Positions 16,727 to 24,497 of a stretch of DNA of 64,000 bases are shown piece by piece; within the stretch, counting starts at the first letter, position 1; every line of letters starts with the position of its first letter. The DNA comes from Methylocaldum sp002005105. GTDB taxonomy: Bacteria > Pseudomonadota > Gammaproteobacteria > Methylococcales > Methylococcaceae. The translations under genes and the position numbers were made by a program. The notes below the pieces were generated by a model that was not told where the DNA came from, ran no database searches, and saw only the letters and a list, made by a program, of their open reading frames with translations. The DNA lies in contig NZ_CP194902.1 in the NCBI RefSeq assembly GCF_051027545.1, forward strand, positions 1,488,001 to 1,552,000, written 5' to 3'.

Positions 16727-17454
16727 GTGGTAACAGCAAAATCGAATGGACCGAGCAGACATGGAATCCAACTGTCGGTTGCACAAAGGTTTCCCCAGGT
16801 TGCAAGAATTGTTATGCCGAGTCCATGGCTCTCCGCCTCCAAGCTATGGGCTTAAAGGGCTATGAGAACGGATTTCGCCTCAGTTTAAGACCTGAGCGTC
16901 TTTTGGAACCCTTGGGTCGGCGTAAGCCGACGATCTACTTTGTGAATTCAATGTCTGATTTGTTTCATGAAGAGGTGCCGTTCGATTACGTCGCACGTGT
17001 CTTCGACATTATGAGGGAGGCCAAGCAGCACACCTTCCAGGTTCTTACTAAGCGTGCCGAACGCATGGCCGCATTCTGTGCAGGGCGAGAGATTCCGCCC
17101 AACGTATGGCTTGGAGTCTCCGTGGAGAACAAGCGCCATGGTCTGTCGCGAATCGACGCGCTACGCAACGTCAATGCGACAATTCGATTTTTGTCCATCG
17201 AGCCGTTGCTTGAGGATTTAGGTCATCTGGATTTAACCGGAATCCACTGGGTGATTGTCGGTGGCGAATCCGGTGCTCGTGCTAGGCCGATGTGCGCCGA
17301 GTGGGTCGATAACGTTCGTCGCCAATGCCTGAATGCAGACGTTGCGTTCTTCTTCAAGCAATGGGGTGCTTGGGGTGCCGATGGGCAGAAGCGATCAAAG
17401 AAAGCGAACGGCCGTTCGTTGGGCGGTCAGGTTTGGGATGCAATGCCTGCATAG
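16723..17454 (+). CDS. DUF5131 (phage Gp37/Gp68) three-Cys protein
   Basis: This is a 243-residue partner of TcmP. The hallmark Cys cluster is VGCTKVSPGCKNCYAE (about residues 19-34, C-x6-C-x2-C), which would bind a [4Fe-4S] cluster as in radical-SAM-like enzymes. The body follows a TIM-barrel-like order: TIYFVNSMSDLFHE, FQVLTKRAERM, WLGVSVENKRH, FLSIEPLLEDL, WVIVGGESGARARPM. The distant resemblance to spore photoproduct lyase-type proteins suggests nucleic-acid repair or modification, but that is inference. It is translationally coupled to tcmP and so placed under the SOS-like box. Confidence 0.88.
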   Translation: MSGNSKIEWTEQTWNPTVGCTKVSPGCKNCYAESMALRLQAMGLKGYENGFRLSLRPERLLEPLGRRKPTIYFVNSMSDLFHEEVPFDYVARVFDIMREAKQHTFQVLTKRAERMAAFCAGREIPPNVWLGVSVENKRHGLSRIDALRNVNATIRFLSIEPLLEDLGHLDLTGIHWVIVGGESGARARPMCAEWVDNVRRQCLNADVAFFFKQWGAWGADGQKRSKKANGRSLGGQVWDAMPA

Positions 17455-17494
17455 CGGCGTCGATTTGCTGGCCCCTACTTGGAAATCTGTGACA

Positions 17495-17710
17495 TTGGAA
17501 GCTCCTGCTTCCGATGCCAGAGACTGACATAATGGTGCTTGAGCCTACCATTCCAGCATCGTTCAGCCGACTGCCTGGTGCAGCAAGAAGCGCGGCTATT
17601 GTCGGTTCGGGCTCAGTAATGCCTTCAGAGGGAGGGGCTATTGCGGACAGGATGGGAAAGGAAGCTGGAGCTTCCCACAAATGTGGTCCCAAGCTGGAGC
17701 TTGGGGCCTA
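17495..17710. repeat. Three hairpins with different arms and a shared apex
   Basis: 17497-17512 pairs GGAAGC with GCTTCC around TCCT. 17660-17675 reads GGAAGCT-GG-AGCTTCC. 17689-17704 reads CCAAGCT-GG-AGCTTGG. A small CCACA/TGTGG hairpin lies between the last two. The apex GCTGGAGC is constant while the outer arms change. The stretch lies between the convergent DUF5131 and CoA-disulfide-reductase genes and holds no gene. Confidence 0.75.
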
Positions 17711-17731
17711 GCAAATGTCGTTTCGATCGAC

Positions 17732-19414
17732 TCAGCCGCCCGTCTGCACGCGTGCCTGATAAGTCTGCATCCCACCCGAAAGCACCTTGACCTGAAAACC
17801 GTTTTGCGCCAATAGCCGAAAGGCGTAATAAGCACGCTGTCCGACGCCGCAGATCAGCCAGATTTCGCGGTCCTGCGGCAGTTCGTGAAGCCTGTCGCGC
17901 AGGGTTTCGAGCGGCAGGTTCCGCGCGTTCGGGATGTGGCCGCCGGCAAACTCGGTTTCGCTTCGAACGTCCACCAGCAGGGCAGAGGTGGTCGCCAGTT
18001 CCTCCCAATCCGCCAGGGGGAAATCCCCGCGCAGATGGTTGGCGGCGATCATGCCGGCCAGATTGACGGGGTCCTTGGCGGCGCCGAACTGGGGGGCGTA
18101 GCAGAGCTCCAGGTCCTCCAGGTCGAATACCGAAGCTCCTTCCATCATGGCCGTGGCGATGACATCGATGCGCCGCGCCACATCGAGCTCGCCCACGGCT
18201 TGCGCGCCCAGAATCCTGCCGTCGGTCTCGGAGAACAGCAGTTTCATGTGAATCGGCTTGGCGCCCGGAAAATAGCTCGCATGGTGGCCGGGATGCAGGT
18301 AGATCTTTTGGTAATTCATGCCGGCTCGCCTAAGCAGCTTTTCGTTGGCGCCGGTACACGCGATGGTGAGTCCGAACACTTCGCACACGGCGGTTCCGAG
18401 AACGCCGTCGAATCTCAGGGGAGGCGGTGCACTGTTGCTGCGATCGAAATGATGAAGAATGGCGGTGGCCGCCACGCGCCCCTGCCGGTTGGCGGGGCCG
18501 GCCAGCGGGACGAGCTGCCATTCTCCGGTGACGCGGTTTTTCACTTCGACCACATCGCCCACGGCCCATATGGCGGGGTCGCTGGTGCGCATGTATTCAT
18601 CGACCCGGATGCCGCCCAGGGCGCCCAGTTCCAAGCCGGCGTCGGCCGCTAGTCCCGATTCCGGGCGCACGCCGATGCCGAGGACGACCAGATCGGCAGA
18701 GATGGTGTCGCCCTTGGATGTCAGCACGTTCAAGCCGCGCTCCGGGTGCTGGTCGAAGGCCGCGACGCCTTCGCCCAGTCTGAGGCTGACGCCGCGGGAT
18801 TTCAGCCGTTCGGCGGCATAGGCGGCCATTTCAGGGTCGAGCGGCGGCAACACCTGGTCGGCCAGTTCCAGCAAGGTGACCTCGAGCCCCAGTCCGACCA
18901 GATTCTCGGCCATTTCGAGGCCTATGAATCCGCCGCCCACGATCAGCGCGCGGGAGGCCCTGGCCGTTGCTGCCTTGATCTTCCGGCTGTCCGGAATATT
19001 GCGCAACACGTGGATGCCGGGCAGGTCGATGCCGGGCAGAGGCGGACGGACGGGCTTGGCGCCGGTCGCGAGGACCAGCGCGTCATAAGATTCTTGCCGC
19101 GTCGCGCCCGTCTTGAGATCGCGCACCTCGATCGTTTTGGCTTGCCTATCGATACGGGTGACCTCGGTTTCCGTATGCACGGCGATGTTGAATCGGTTCT
19201 TGAATACTTCGGGACTGGCCACCAGCAGTTTGGCTTCCGATTCGATCACGTCGCCCACGAAATAAGGCAGGCCGCAGTTGGCGAAGGATACATGCGGTCC
19301 GCGTTCGAACACGAGGATCTCGCAGGTTTCGCACAGCCGGCGCGCCCGAGCCGCGCAAGTGGCGCCGCCGGCCACGCCGCCGACGATGAGGATGCGTTTT
19401 TTCGTGGCATTCAT
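17732..19414 (-). CDS. CoA-disulfide reductase-like FAD enzyme with rhodanese domain
   Basis: From the ATG at 19414 this is a 560-residue fusion. Residues 1-~450 are a class III pyridine-nucleotide-disulfide oxidoreductase: FAD site VGGVAGGATCAAR, the single redox Cys in FANCGLPYF, and NAD site IVGGGFIGLEMAENL. Residues ~465-560 are a rhodanese domain with active loop LICGVGQRAY. Such fusions (CoADR-Rhod) reduce CoA disulfides, persulfides or polysulfides. It ends the arsenic operon after a 460-base repeat-rich gap, so its link to arsenic detoxification (thiol repair, thioarsenate or persulfide handling) is inferred from position only. Confidence 0.85.
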   Translation of the reverse strand: MNATKKRILIVGGVAGGATCAARARRLCETCEILVFERGPHVSFANCGLPYFVGDVIESEAKLLVASPEVFKNRFNIAVHTETEVTRIDRQAKTIEVRDLKTGATRQESYDALVLATGAKPVRPPLPGIDLPGIHVLRNIPDSRKIKAATARASRALIVGGGFIGLEMAENLVGLGLEVTLLELADQVLPPLDPEMAAYAAERLKSRGVSLRLGEGVAAFDQHPERGLNVLTSKGDTISADLVVLGIGVRPESGLAADAGLELGALGGIRVDEYMRTSDPAIWAVGDVVEVKNRVTGEWQLVPLAGPANRQGRVAATAILHHFDRSNSAPPPLRFDGVLGTAVCEVFGLTIACTGANEKLLRRAGMNYQKIYLHPGHHASYFPGAKPIHMKLLFSETDGRILGAQAVGELDVARRIDVIATAMMEGASVFDLEDLELCYAPQFGAAKDPVNLAGMIAANHLRGDFPLADWEELATTSALLVDVRSETEFAGGHIPNARNLPLETLRDRLHELPQDREIWLICGVGQRAYYAFRLLAQNGFQVKVLSGGMQTYQARVQTGG

Positions 19415-19921
19415 GAGATCGAATCTCCAGTCAGCGAGTTGCGTTAGGTATTCACGGGCTAATATCCGAGCCAGGACGGCCGATTGTAGCGCTCGCGACG
19501 GGGCGGCAACACCGTTAGAACACCCTTGGTCCGAGATAGTGACGCGTGGCTGGGTAGGCCAGAGCAAGGCGATAGCCAGTTCCGGCGCTCGACCTACGAA
19601 CTGGCGTCACCAAGTAGGTCAGTAATCCTTGCCGAACACAAGGAGTCGGCACATGGAATCGTCGGCAAGGGGTTGCCGACATACCAACCTGTGCCGCCAA
19701 GTAGGTCGGGGATCCTTTCGCGACGTAGCAGGCTGGCGAGCGTAGTTGTCGGCAAAGGATTGCCGACCTACGAATGCTGCGAACAGGGGGTGCCAATGAG
19801 GTCAGGAGGCCTTGCCGAACATCCCAGGGCGGCGCATGGCATCGTCGGCAAAGGATTGCCGACCTACAAATGCCATGTATCGAAAGTAGGCTGGGATGAC
19901 GAAGGAGTCCCAGCAATCCCG
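19415..19921. repeat. REP-like hairpin cluster
   Basis: Four or more copies of the GTAGGTCGGCAATCC-type hairpin lie in alternating orientation between about 19612 and 19868, with loops AAGG, TCCT or its complement. The clearest are 19668-19683 (GTCGGCAAGGGGTTGCCGAC) and 19749-19772 and 19846-19868 (GTCGGCAAAGGATTGCCGAC followed by CTAC). They separate the CoA-disulfide-reductase gene from the upstream arsenic genes. No gene is seen here. Confidence 0.75.
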
Positions 19922-20458
19922 CTAGTTATCATGCATGGGATGCATGGTGCCGTGAGGATGTCCCGGCATGGCATCCGGGCCGTGCTCGGCGAGCTGGGCG
20001 TCGAACCATCGGTGTACGGCGGCGGTCAGGGCGGGATTGCCGGATGAATAAACGATCTCCGCTCCGTTCGGGAGTTCGCGGTATTCCACGTGCAATGTTC
20101 CCGGTTGGGCGTTTTTCAGCTCGGCGAGGCCCGGCATGTTTTCCCCATGGATGCGAGCAGGATCGGAAAAATCGCCGCGGGCGAATTCCTCGGAAATCTT
20201 CGTCAGGTGCTGGCGGATGAGTTTGATCTGCCCGGCATTGGCCGGGTCCCTAACGACGACTTGCTGCACCCCTCCCGTTTCGGTCTTGGTAAAAACGTGC
20301 TGGGTTTGCTTGAGGTCGAAGGGCATGACCTCGGCCCCGCGTTTCGAGATTTCCTCCACGCGTTCCGGACTTGCCGTCTGTGCCGGCACCACTGTGGGTA
20401 ATCCAAGAGCGAGAACGATCCCGGCAAATGCCCAAAGTCTTCGATTACGGCCTTGCAT
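19922..20458 (-). CDS. Exported protein of arsenic operon, unknown function
   Basis: This is a 178-residue exported protein. The ATG at 20458 follows TGGAG and opens a signal peptide (about residues 1-27, ending LPTVVPAQT). The mature domain has the pattern FDLKQTQHVFTKTETGGVQQ, then IRQHLTKISEEFARGDFSDP, then MPGLAELKNAQPG, and a His/Met-rich tail (HGPDAMPGHPHGTMHPMHDN) that could bind soft metal ions. The same domain occurs in other bacterial exported proteins without known function. It lies 23 bases downstream of acr3. Confidence 0.75.
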   Translation of the reverse strand: MQGRNRRLWAFAGIVLALGLPTVVPAQTASPERVEEISKRGAEVMPFDLKQTQHVFTKTETGGVQQVVVRDPANAGQIKLIRQHLTKISEEFARGDFSDPARIHGENMPGLAELKNAQPGTLHVEYRELPNGAEIVYSSGNPALTAAVHRWFDAQLAEHGPDAMPGHPHGTMHPMHDN

Positions 20459-20480
20459 GACACGATCTCCAGTCAATTCG

Positions 20481-21638
20481 TCAATGCCCGGTTTTCAGAT
20501 GCGCCGGACAGCATTCTTCGTAGCCCGGCACGCCCGAGCGGCGTTCGTACCAGGCGCGGCTGCGGTTGACCACGCCGACGGCGAGCAGCATCACCGGCAC
20601 TTCGATCAAGACGCCCACGACCGTCGCCAAGGCCGCGCCGGATTCGAAGCCGAACAGGGCGATGGCGGTAGCCACGGCCAGCTCGAAGAAGTTGCTGGCG
20701 CCGATCAGCGCCGAAGGACCCGCCACGCAATGGGGCGAACGCACGGCCCGGTTCAGGAGGTAAGCCAGTCCCGAGTTGAAAAACACCTGGATCAGGATGG
20801 GCACGGCCAGGAGCAGGATCACAATCGGTTGAGTCAGGATCTGCTCGCCCTGGAAACCGAACAGCAGCACCAGGGTGGCCAATAGCGCCGTCAGCGAGAC
20901 AGGGTGCAGTACTTTCAGCAGCCGGTCCAGACGGGCGTATCCGTCCCCGTGGCGCAGAACCGCCATACGCAAGAGGTTGGCCAGGATCAGGGGTACGACG
21001 ATGTACAGCAGCACCGACAGGAGCAGCGTGTCCCAGGGCACGGTGATCGCCGACAGCCCCAACAGCAAGCCGACGATGGGCGCGAAGGCGAAAATCATGA
21101 TGATGTCGTTGAGCGCCACCTGGGACAGGGTGTAATGGGGCTCGCCGCGCGACAAATGACTCCAGACGAACACCATGGCCGTGCACGGCGCGGCGGCCAG
21201 GAGGATCAGCCCGGCGATGTAGGAACCGATCTGATCCGCCGGCAGCCAGGGCCGGAACAACTGACCAATGAAAAGCCAGCCCAGGAGCGCCATGGAAAAC
21301 GGTTTCACGCCCCAGTTGACGAACAGGGTCACGCCCACCCCGCGCCAGTGCTTCACGACTCCTTTCAGCGCCTTGAGGTCCACCTTGACCAGCATGGGGA
21401 TGATCATCAGCCAGATCAGCACCGCAACCGGCAAATTGATCTTCGCCATTTCCAGCCGTCCCACGGTTTGGAACGCTGCGGGGAAAAGATGCCCCAGCCC
21501 TATGCCGGCGACGATGCAGAGGAATACCCAGACCGTCAGATAGCGGTCGAACAGGCTCATGCCTTTGGCTTTTTCGCCCGGCCCGCGATCAGAGGGACGG
21601 ACGCTTCGGGTTGTATTTCGGAATTTCTGTTTGTTCAT
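20481..21638 (-). CDS. acr3: Arsenite efflux transporter ACR3
   Basis: This is the arsenite/proton antiporter of the inner membrane, 385 residues with ten hydrophobic helices. The conserved APCTAMVFVWSHLSRGEPHYT contains the essential Cys, and VNWGVKPFSMALL and VAIALFGFESGAALATVVG are family signatures. Typical members begin near FLDRYLT, which here is at residue 27 (ATG at 21560, preceded by AAAGGC). The first ATG at 21638 would add a 26-residue basic cytoplasmic tail, so the start is uncertain. It lies downstream of arsC and arsI in one operon. Confidence 0.92.
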   Translation of the reverse strand: MNKQKFRNTTRSVRPSDRGPGEKAKGMSLFDRYLTVWVFLCIVAGIGLGHLFPAAFQTVGRLEMAKINLPVAVLIWLMIIPMLVKVDLKALKGVVKHWRGVGVTLFVNWGVKPFSMALLGWLFIGQLFRPWLPADQIGSYIAGLILLAAAPCTAMVFVWSHLSRGEPHYTLSQVALNDIIMIFAFAPIVGLLLGLSAITVPWDTLLLSVLLYIVVPLILANLLRMAVLRHGDGYARLDRLLKVLHPVSLTALLATLVLLFGFQGEQILTQPIVILLLAVPILIQVFFNSGLAYLLNRAVRSPHCVAGPSALIGASNFFELAVATAIALFGFESGAALATVVGVLIEVPVMLLAVGVVNRSRAWYERRSGVPGYEECCPAHLKTGH

Positions 21639-21660
21639 GGCGGTAGCTTTCGCAAGCGGG

Positions 21661-22152
21661 TCAAAGAGTTTCCGTTCCGATGCGGTTGAGCGCCTCGGCC
21701 AGTTCCGACCGGGAGATCCTTTCCACCGGCAGCGCCAGCAGTCGGCGGATACGTTTTTCGAGGGCCGTGTAGGTCGCTTCGAAAGCGGCTTCGATGGTCT
21801 CGGGACTGCCGGTGACGTGGGCCGGGTCCGGCAAGCCCCAGTGCCCGCGAACGGCCGATCCCAGGTAAACCGGGCAGGCTTCCCCCGCCGCCGAATCGCA
21901 GACCGTGATCAGGATGTCGATCGGCGTGTCTTCGAGTGCGTCCCAGGACTTGCTGGCATAGCCTTCGGTCGGGAGTCCGTGGCGGGCCAGCGTCGCCAGG
22001 GCGTTCGGGTTGACCCGGCCGGTCGGATGGCTGCCGGCGCTGAAAGCGCGAAAACGTCCCGCGCCCAGCCGGTTGATCAGGGCTTCGCCCAGGATGCTGC
22101 GGCAGGAATTGCCGGTGCAGAGTACGAGAACGTTCAGCGGACGCGGGTTCAC
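21661..22152 (-). CDS. arsC: Arsenate reductase, thioredoxin-coupled type
   Basis: This is a 163-residue low-molecular-weight-phosphatase-type arsenate reductase, reducing arsenate to arsenite for efflux by ACR3. The P-loop CTGNSCRS (Cys12, Arg18) and the two resolving cysteines in ITVCDSAAGEAC (Cys85, Cys93) are all present. I chose the GTG at 22152 because AAGGA lies eight bases upstream and the frame before it is unrelated sequence. An extra Cys17 inside the P-loop is unusual compared with the second copy. It is paralogous to the arsC at 23413-23928. Confidence 0.9.
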   Translation of the reverse strand: MNPRPLNVLVLCTGNSCRSILGEALINRLGAGRFRAFSAGSHPTGRVNPNALATLARHGLPTEGYASKSWDALEDTPIDILITVCDSAAGEACPVYLGSAVRGHWGLPDPAHVTGSPETIEAAFEATYTALEKRIRRLLALPVERISRSELAEALNRIGTETL

Positions 22153-22163
22153 GGATGGATTCC

Positions 22164-22592
22164 TTATTTTGAAGGGCTGCAGCAGCTCGAGGCGGATTTG
22201 ATCTGTATGGCCGTGTCTTTGCCGAAGGTCGGTATGCTGCTCAGCGAGTGAAAGGCCTCCCAGGCGATACCTTGGGGATCGACGGTCCAGTATTTGTCGG
22301 ACTGGGCGTAGCAGCAGGCGGCTTGTTTTTGCGCCTCGACCGGCAGGGCCGCTTCGCTCAGGCCGCGGTTGACCTCTTCCAGCTCCTCGCCGGATTCGAC
22401 CTGGAGCCCCAGGTGATCCAGGCCGAGCCGGCTTCCCCGCGCGGAAATGGCGAAGTTGATGCGGGGATCGTCCAGCATCCACTTGGCGTAGTCGTCTTTC
22501 AGGACGCTGGGCTCGGTCTGGAACAAGGCGCTGTAGAAACGGATGTTCTTTTCGAGATCGTCGACGGCGATATGGACATGGAATCTTTTCAT
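22164..22592 (-). CDS. arsI: ArsI/CadI family dioxygenase (C-As lyase)
   Basis: This is a 142-residue vicinal-oxygen-chelate protein of the ArsI/CadI group, which cleaves the carbon-arsenic bond of trivalent organoarsenicals such as methylarsenite. The metal ligands fit His5/His7, His60 and Glu112. The vicinal cysteine pair needed for substrate binding is ACCYAQSDKYW (Cys93-Cys94). A second Cys pair lies near the C-terminus (SSCCSPSK). It sits 11 bases upstream of arsC on the same strand. Its presence implies that the cell meets methylated arsenic. Confidence 0.9.
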   Translation of the reverse strand: MKRFHVHIAVDDLEKNIRFYSALFQTEPSVLKDDYAKWMLDDPRINFAISARGSRLGLDHLGLQVESGEELEEVNRGLSEAALPVEAQKQAACCYAQSDKYWTVDPQGIAWEAFHSLSSIPTFGKDTAIQIKSASSCCSPSK

Positions 22593-22650
22593 GGCAAATG
22601 CTCCGATAGGTTACTCAGGTTTCGCGGACATCAATCTTGCGGTTTCAACT

Positions 22651-22796
22651 TCACGTAACGGCGGCTCTGCCGACATCTCGGCCAGTGCCCGTTGTTGCAC
22701 CGACGGCGAGGATAGTCTTGCCCGCGTCGCCCTTGCCGATGAGAACAGGAGCGCGGGAGCAGTTCGAAGAACCGCACAGTCGTCGATCGCGGCACC
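22651..22796 (-). pseudogene. Probable arsA remnant (Walker A segment)
   Basis: Between arsD-CMD and arsI about 200 bases lack an intact gene. One frame reads APVLIGKGDAGKTILAVGATTG and then stops at 22651. GKGDAGKT (22714-22737) resembles the P-loop GKGGVGKTS that opens ArsA, the arsenite-pump ATPase, whose gene normally follows arsD. The frame enters from the arsD-CMD region without its own start. I read it as a decayed N-terminal fragment of arsA; chance similarity over about 20 codons cannot be excluded. Confidence 0.4.
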
Positions 22797-23369
22797 TTAG
22801 CCGCAGCAACTCTGCACAACCGGGTGTTCGACCGGGTCTCCTTCGAGAAAACGATGGGCCAGTTGCAGCATCGCCCTTGCGGGGGTCTCCTTCACGCTCT
22901 GGGCGGTTTTCACGGCGCGCATCATGTCCTCCCGCGAGATGCCCAGCTTCTTCGCCTGCTGATAGTGGTATTTGAAACAGGGCTCGCAGTTGGCGGCAAT
23001 CGCGGTGCCGATCGCTACGAGTTCGGCGACGGCGTCCGTATAAATGCTGGGCGCAGGCGTTTCGATGTTCAGTCCTGCCAGAGACGCCAGTTCCGCTCGG
23101 GCCGGATATCTGCCCTTGCTGCCGATTTGGCCGTCCACCAGAAGCAGAGGCAGGCATTCGTTACCTTCCTTCTCCAGCGAGGCCTTCACAACCGGATTCG
23201 CCGCGAACGCTTGCGGGGCCTGGGAAAGGTTATGGCGGGCGACCTCGACGCCTTGTTCCGACAGCCACTGCACATCGGCGGCGAATTGCGCGAGAACGGG
23301 GTCGACCTCAACCCCGCACACGCCCGTGCTGCAGCATAGAGCGGGATCGTAGATTTCGAGCTTTTTCAT
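22797..23369 (-). CDS. arsD: ArsD metallochaperone fused to CMD/AhpD-like domain
   Basis: The protein has 190 residues, against ~120 for a normal ArsD. Residues 1-~105 are ArsD: LEIYDPALCCSTGVCGVEVD carries Cys12, Cys13 and Cys18, the arsenite ligands. Residues ~108-175 are a carboxymuconolactone-decarboxylase/AhpD-like helical domain with the redox motif ANCEPCFKYHYQQA (Cys128, Cys131). The end QSCCG keeps the C-terminal vicinal Cys pair usual in ArsD. GAGGAAA precedes the ATG at 23369; the upstream open frame is rejected as a shadow of arsC. The partner ATPase gene arsA is absent or decayed. Confidence 0.87.
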   Translation of the reverse strand: MKKLEIYDPALCCSTGVCGVEVDPVLAQFAADVQWLSEQGVEVARHNLSQAPQAFAANPVVKASLEKEGNECLPLLLVDGQIGSKGRYPARAELASLAGLNIETPAPSIYTDAVAELVAIGTAIAANCEPCFKYHYQQAKKLGISREDMMRAVKTAQSVKETPARAMLQLAHRFLEGDPVEHPVVQSCCG

Positions 23370-23412
23370 GGAATTTCCTCTTATGCAAGTGATGAGGTGG
23401 GAAGTGAAAAGG

Positions 23413-23928
23413 CTATTCGCCATGTTGCGGTATATCGACAAGCCCGATCTCGCGGACTTTTTGCTCCAGCGCGAGCCGTTCCAAACTCGCGGGATTGAGG
23501 CTCGCGAACAAGGTGACGCGCCGATGAAGAACGGCGAAGGCTTTCGCGAAAGCCAGGCGCTTTTCGTCATCGGAACCGGCGACCGCCGCAGGATCGGGCA
23601 CGCCCCAATGGGCCGTGATCGGCTGTCCGGGCCAAGCCGGGCAAACTTCGCCCGCTGCGTTATCGCAAACGGTGATGACGAAATCCAAATCCGGCGCGTC
23701 GGCTTGCGCGAATTCGTTCCAGTGCTTGCTCCGTGCGCCAGTGGCGGGAATTCCTTCTTTTGCCAGCCTTTCCAGGGCAAACGGGTTGACCGTTCCCGCC
23801 GGGTGACTGCCCGCGCTGAAGGCGCGGAAACGGCCCTGGCCAATTTGGTTCAATAAGGCTTCCGCCATGATGCTGCGCGCCGAGTTGCCGGTGCACAGGA
23901 AAAGTACGGTAAAGGTTTTGTCGGTCAT
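23413..23928 (-). CDS. arsC: Arsenate reductase, thioredoxin-coupled type (second copy)
   Basis: This is a 171-residue paralogue of the other arsC. The P-loop is CTGNSARS (Cys12, Arg18), and the relay cysteines are in ITVCDNAAGEVC (Cys88 and Cys96). The two copies share the core FRAFSAGSHP-G-VNP but differ elsewhere, so this is an old duplication or separate acquisition. The ATG at 23928 overlaps the arsR stop (ATGA), so it is translated with the regulator. The C-terminal ~30 residues extend beyond the usual fold. Confidence 0.9.
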   Translation of the reverse strand: MTDKTFTVLFLCTGNSARSIMAEALLNQIGQGRFRAFSAGSHPAGTVNPFALERLAKEGIPATGARSKHWNEFAQADAPDLDFVITVCDNAAGEVCPAWPGQPITAHWGVPDPAAVAGSDDEKRLAFAKAFAVLHRRVTLFASLNPASLERLALEQKVREIGLVDIPQHGE

Positions 23929-24266
23929 GCCTGGGTTTCCTCGATGCCGGCGCAATCGGATGTGGCGGTCGGCTTGCAGGGCTTGCCGCTGCAGCAGTTT
24001 TCGGTCAGAAAGCCGAGCAGCTCGTTCATGGTCCGGAAATTGGCCGAATAGATGACGTAGCGGCTTTCCTGCCGGGACGAAACGAGATCGGCGTGGGCGA
24101 GTTCCTTCATGTGGAAGGAGAGCGAAGAGGGCGGAATGCCCAGCGTCTCGCTGATCTTCCCGGCGGACAAGCCTTCCGGCCCGGTTTGCACCAACAGGCG
24201 GAAGATGGCCAGGCGGGATTCCTGGGCGAGCGCTGCGAGGGCGGTGACGACTGATTTGATTTCCAT
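23925..24266 (-). CDS. arsR: ArsR-type arsenic-responsive repressor
   Basis: This is a 113-residue winged-helix repressor of the SmtB/ArsR family and the first gene of the arsenic operon. The recognition region is LSAGKISETLGIPPSSLSFHMKEL. No CVCDL-type inducer site lies in the DNA-binding helix; instead cysteines cluster at the C-terminus (TENCCSGKPCKPTATSDC), as in the ArsR type in which C-terminal Cys bind As(III). It would derepress the genes down to acr3. An AT-rich palindrome overlaps its promoter. Confidence 0.9.
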   Translation of the reverse strand: MEIKSVVTALAALAQESRLAIFRLLVQTGPEGLSAGKISETLGIPPSSLSFHMKELAHADLVSSRQESRYVIYSANFRTMNELLGFLTENCCSGKPCKPTATSDCAGIEETQA

Positions 24267-24275
24267 GGTTCAAAG

Positions 24276-24290
24276 ATTATAGAAATATAA
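24276..24290 (-). promoter_or_regulatory. Candidate ArsR operator over -10 box
   Basis: TTATA-GAAA-TATAA (24277-24290) is a perfect inverted repeat in an AT-rich island directly upstream of arsR. On the minus strand it contains TATAAT (24276-24281), a good -10 box. A repressor bound here would block the promoter. This is an inference from position and symmetry. Confidence 0.45.
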
Positions 24291-24317
24291 AATAATTGCA
24301 AGCGGAATTTTCTCTCG

Positions 24318-24432
24318 TCCCCAATCTCCGGATTGGGAACGCTACCCTGGAAGCCCCCGCTTCCCGAACGACAGCAAGCAAGAGCTTGCAAGACCGGGTT
24401 CCCAAGCCCGAAAGCTTGGGAACCCGTAGAAA
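24318..24432. repeat. Hairpin cluster with TCCN-type loops
   Basis: 24320-24337 pairs CCCAATC with GATTGGG around TCCG. 24349-24364 pairs GGAAGC with GCTTCC around CCCC. A long hairpin at about 24400-24428 pairs GGGTTCCCAAGC with GCTTGGGAACCC. The cluster lies between the modE end and the arsR start, in the space between the arsenic and molybdate operons. Confidence 0.75.
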
Positions 24433-24497
24433 AAGAACTAGGCCGGATCGAGCCGTTCGTCTCGGCTCAGGACAAGCTTATCCCGGCCTACGCGGGC

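Noticed and set aside
13484..17454. Prophage or integrative island
   Set aside because: DUF5131 has a phage name and LexA is common on phages, but there is no integrase, attachment repeat, portal, terminase or capsid gene.
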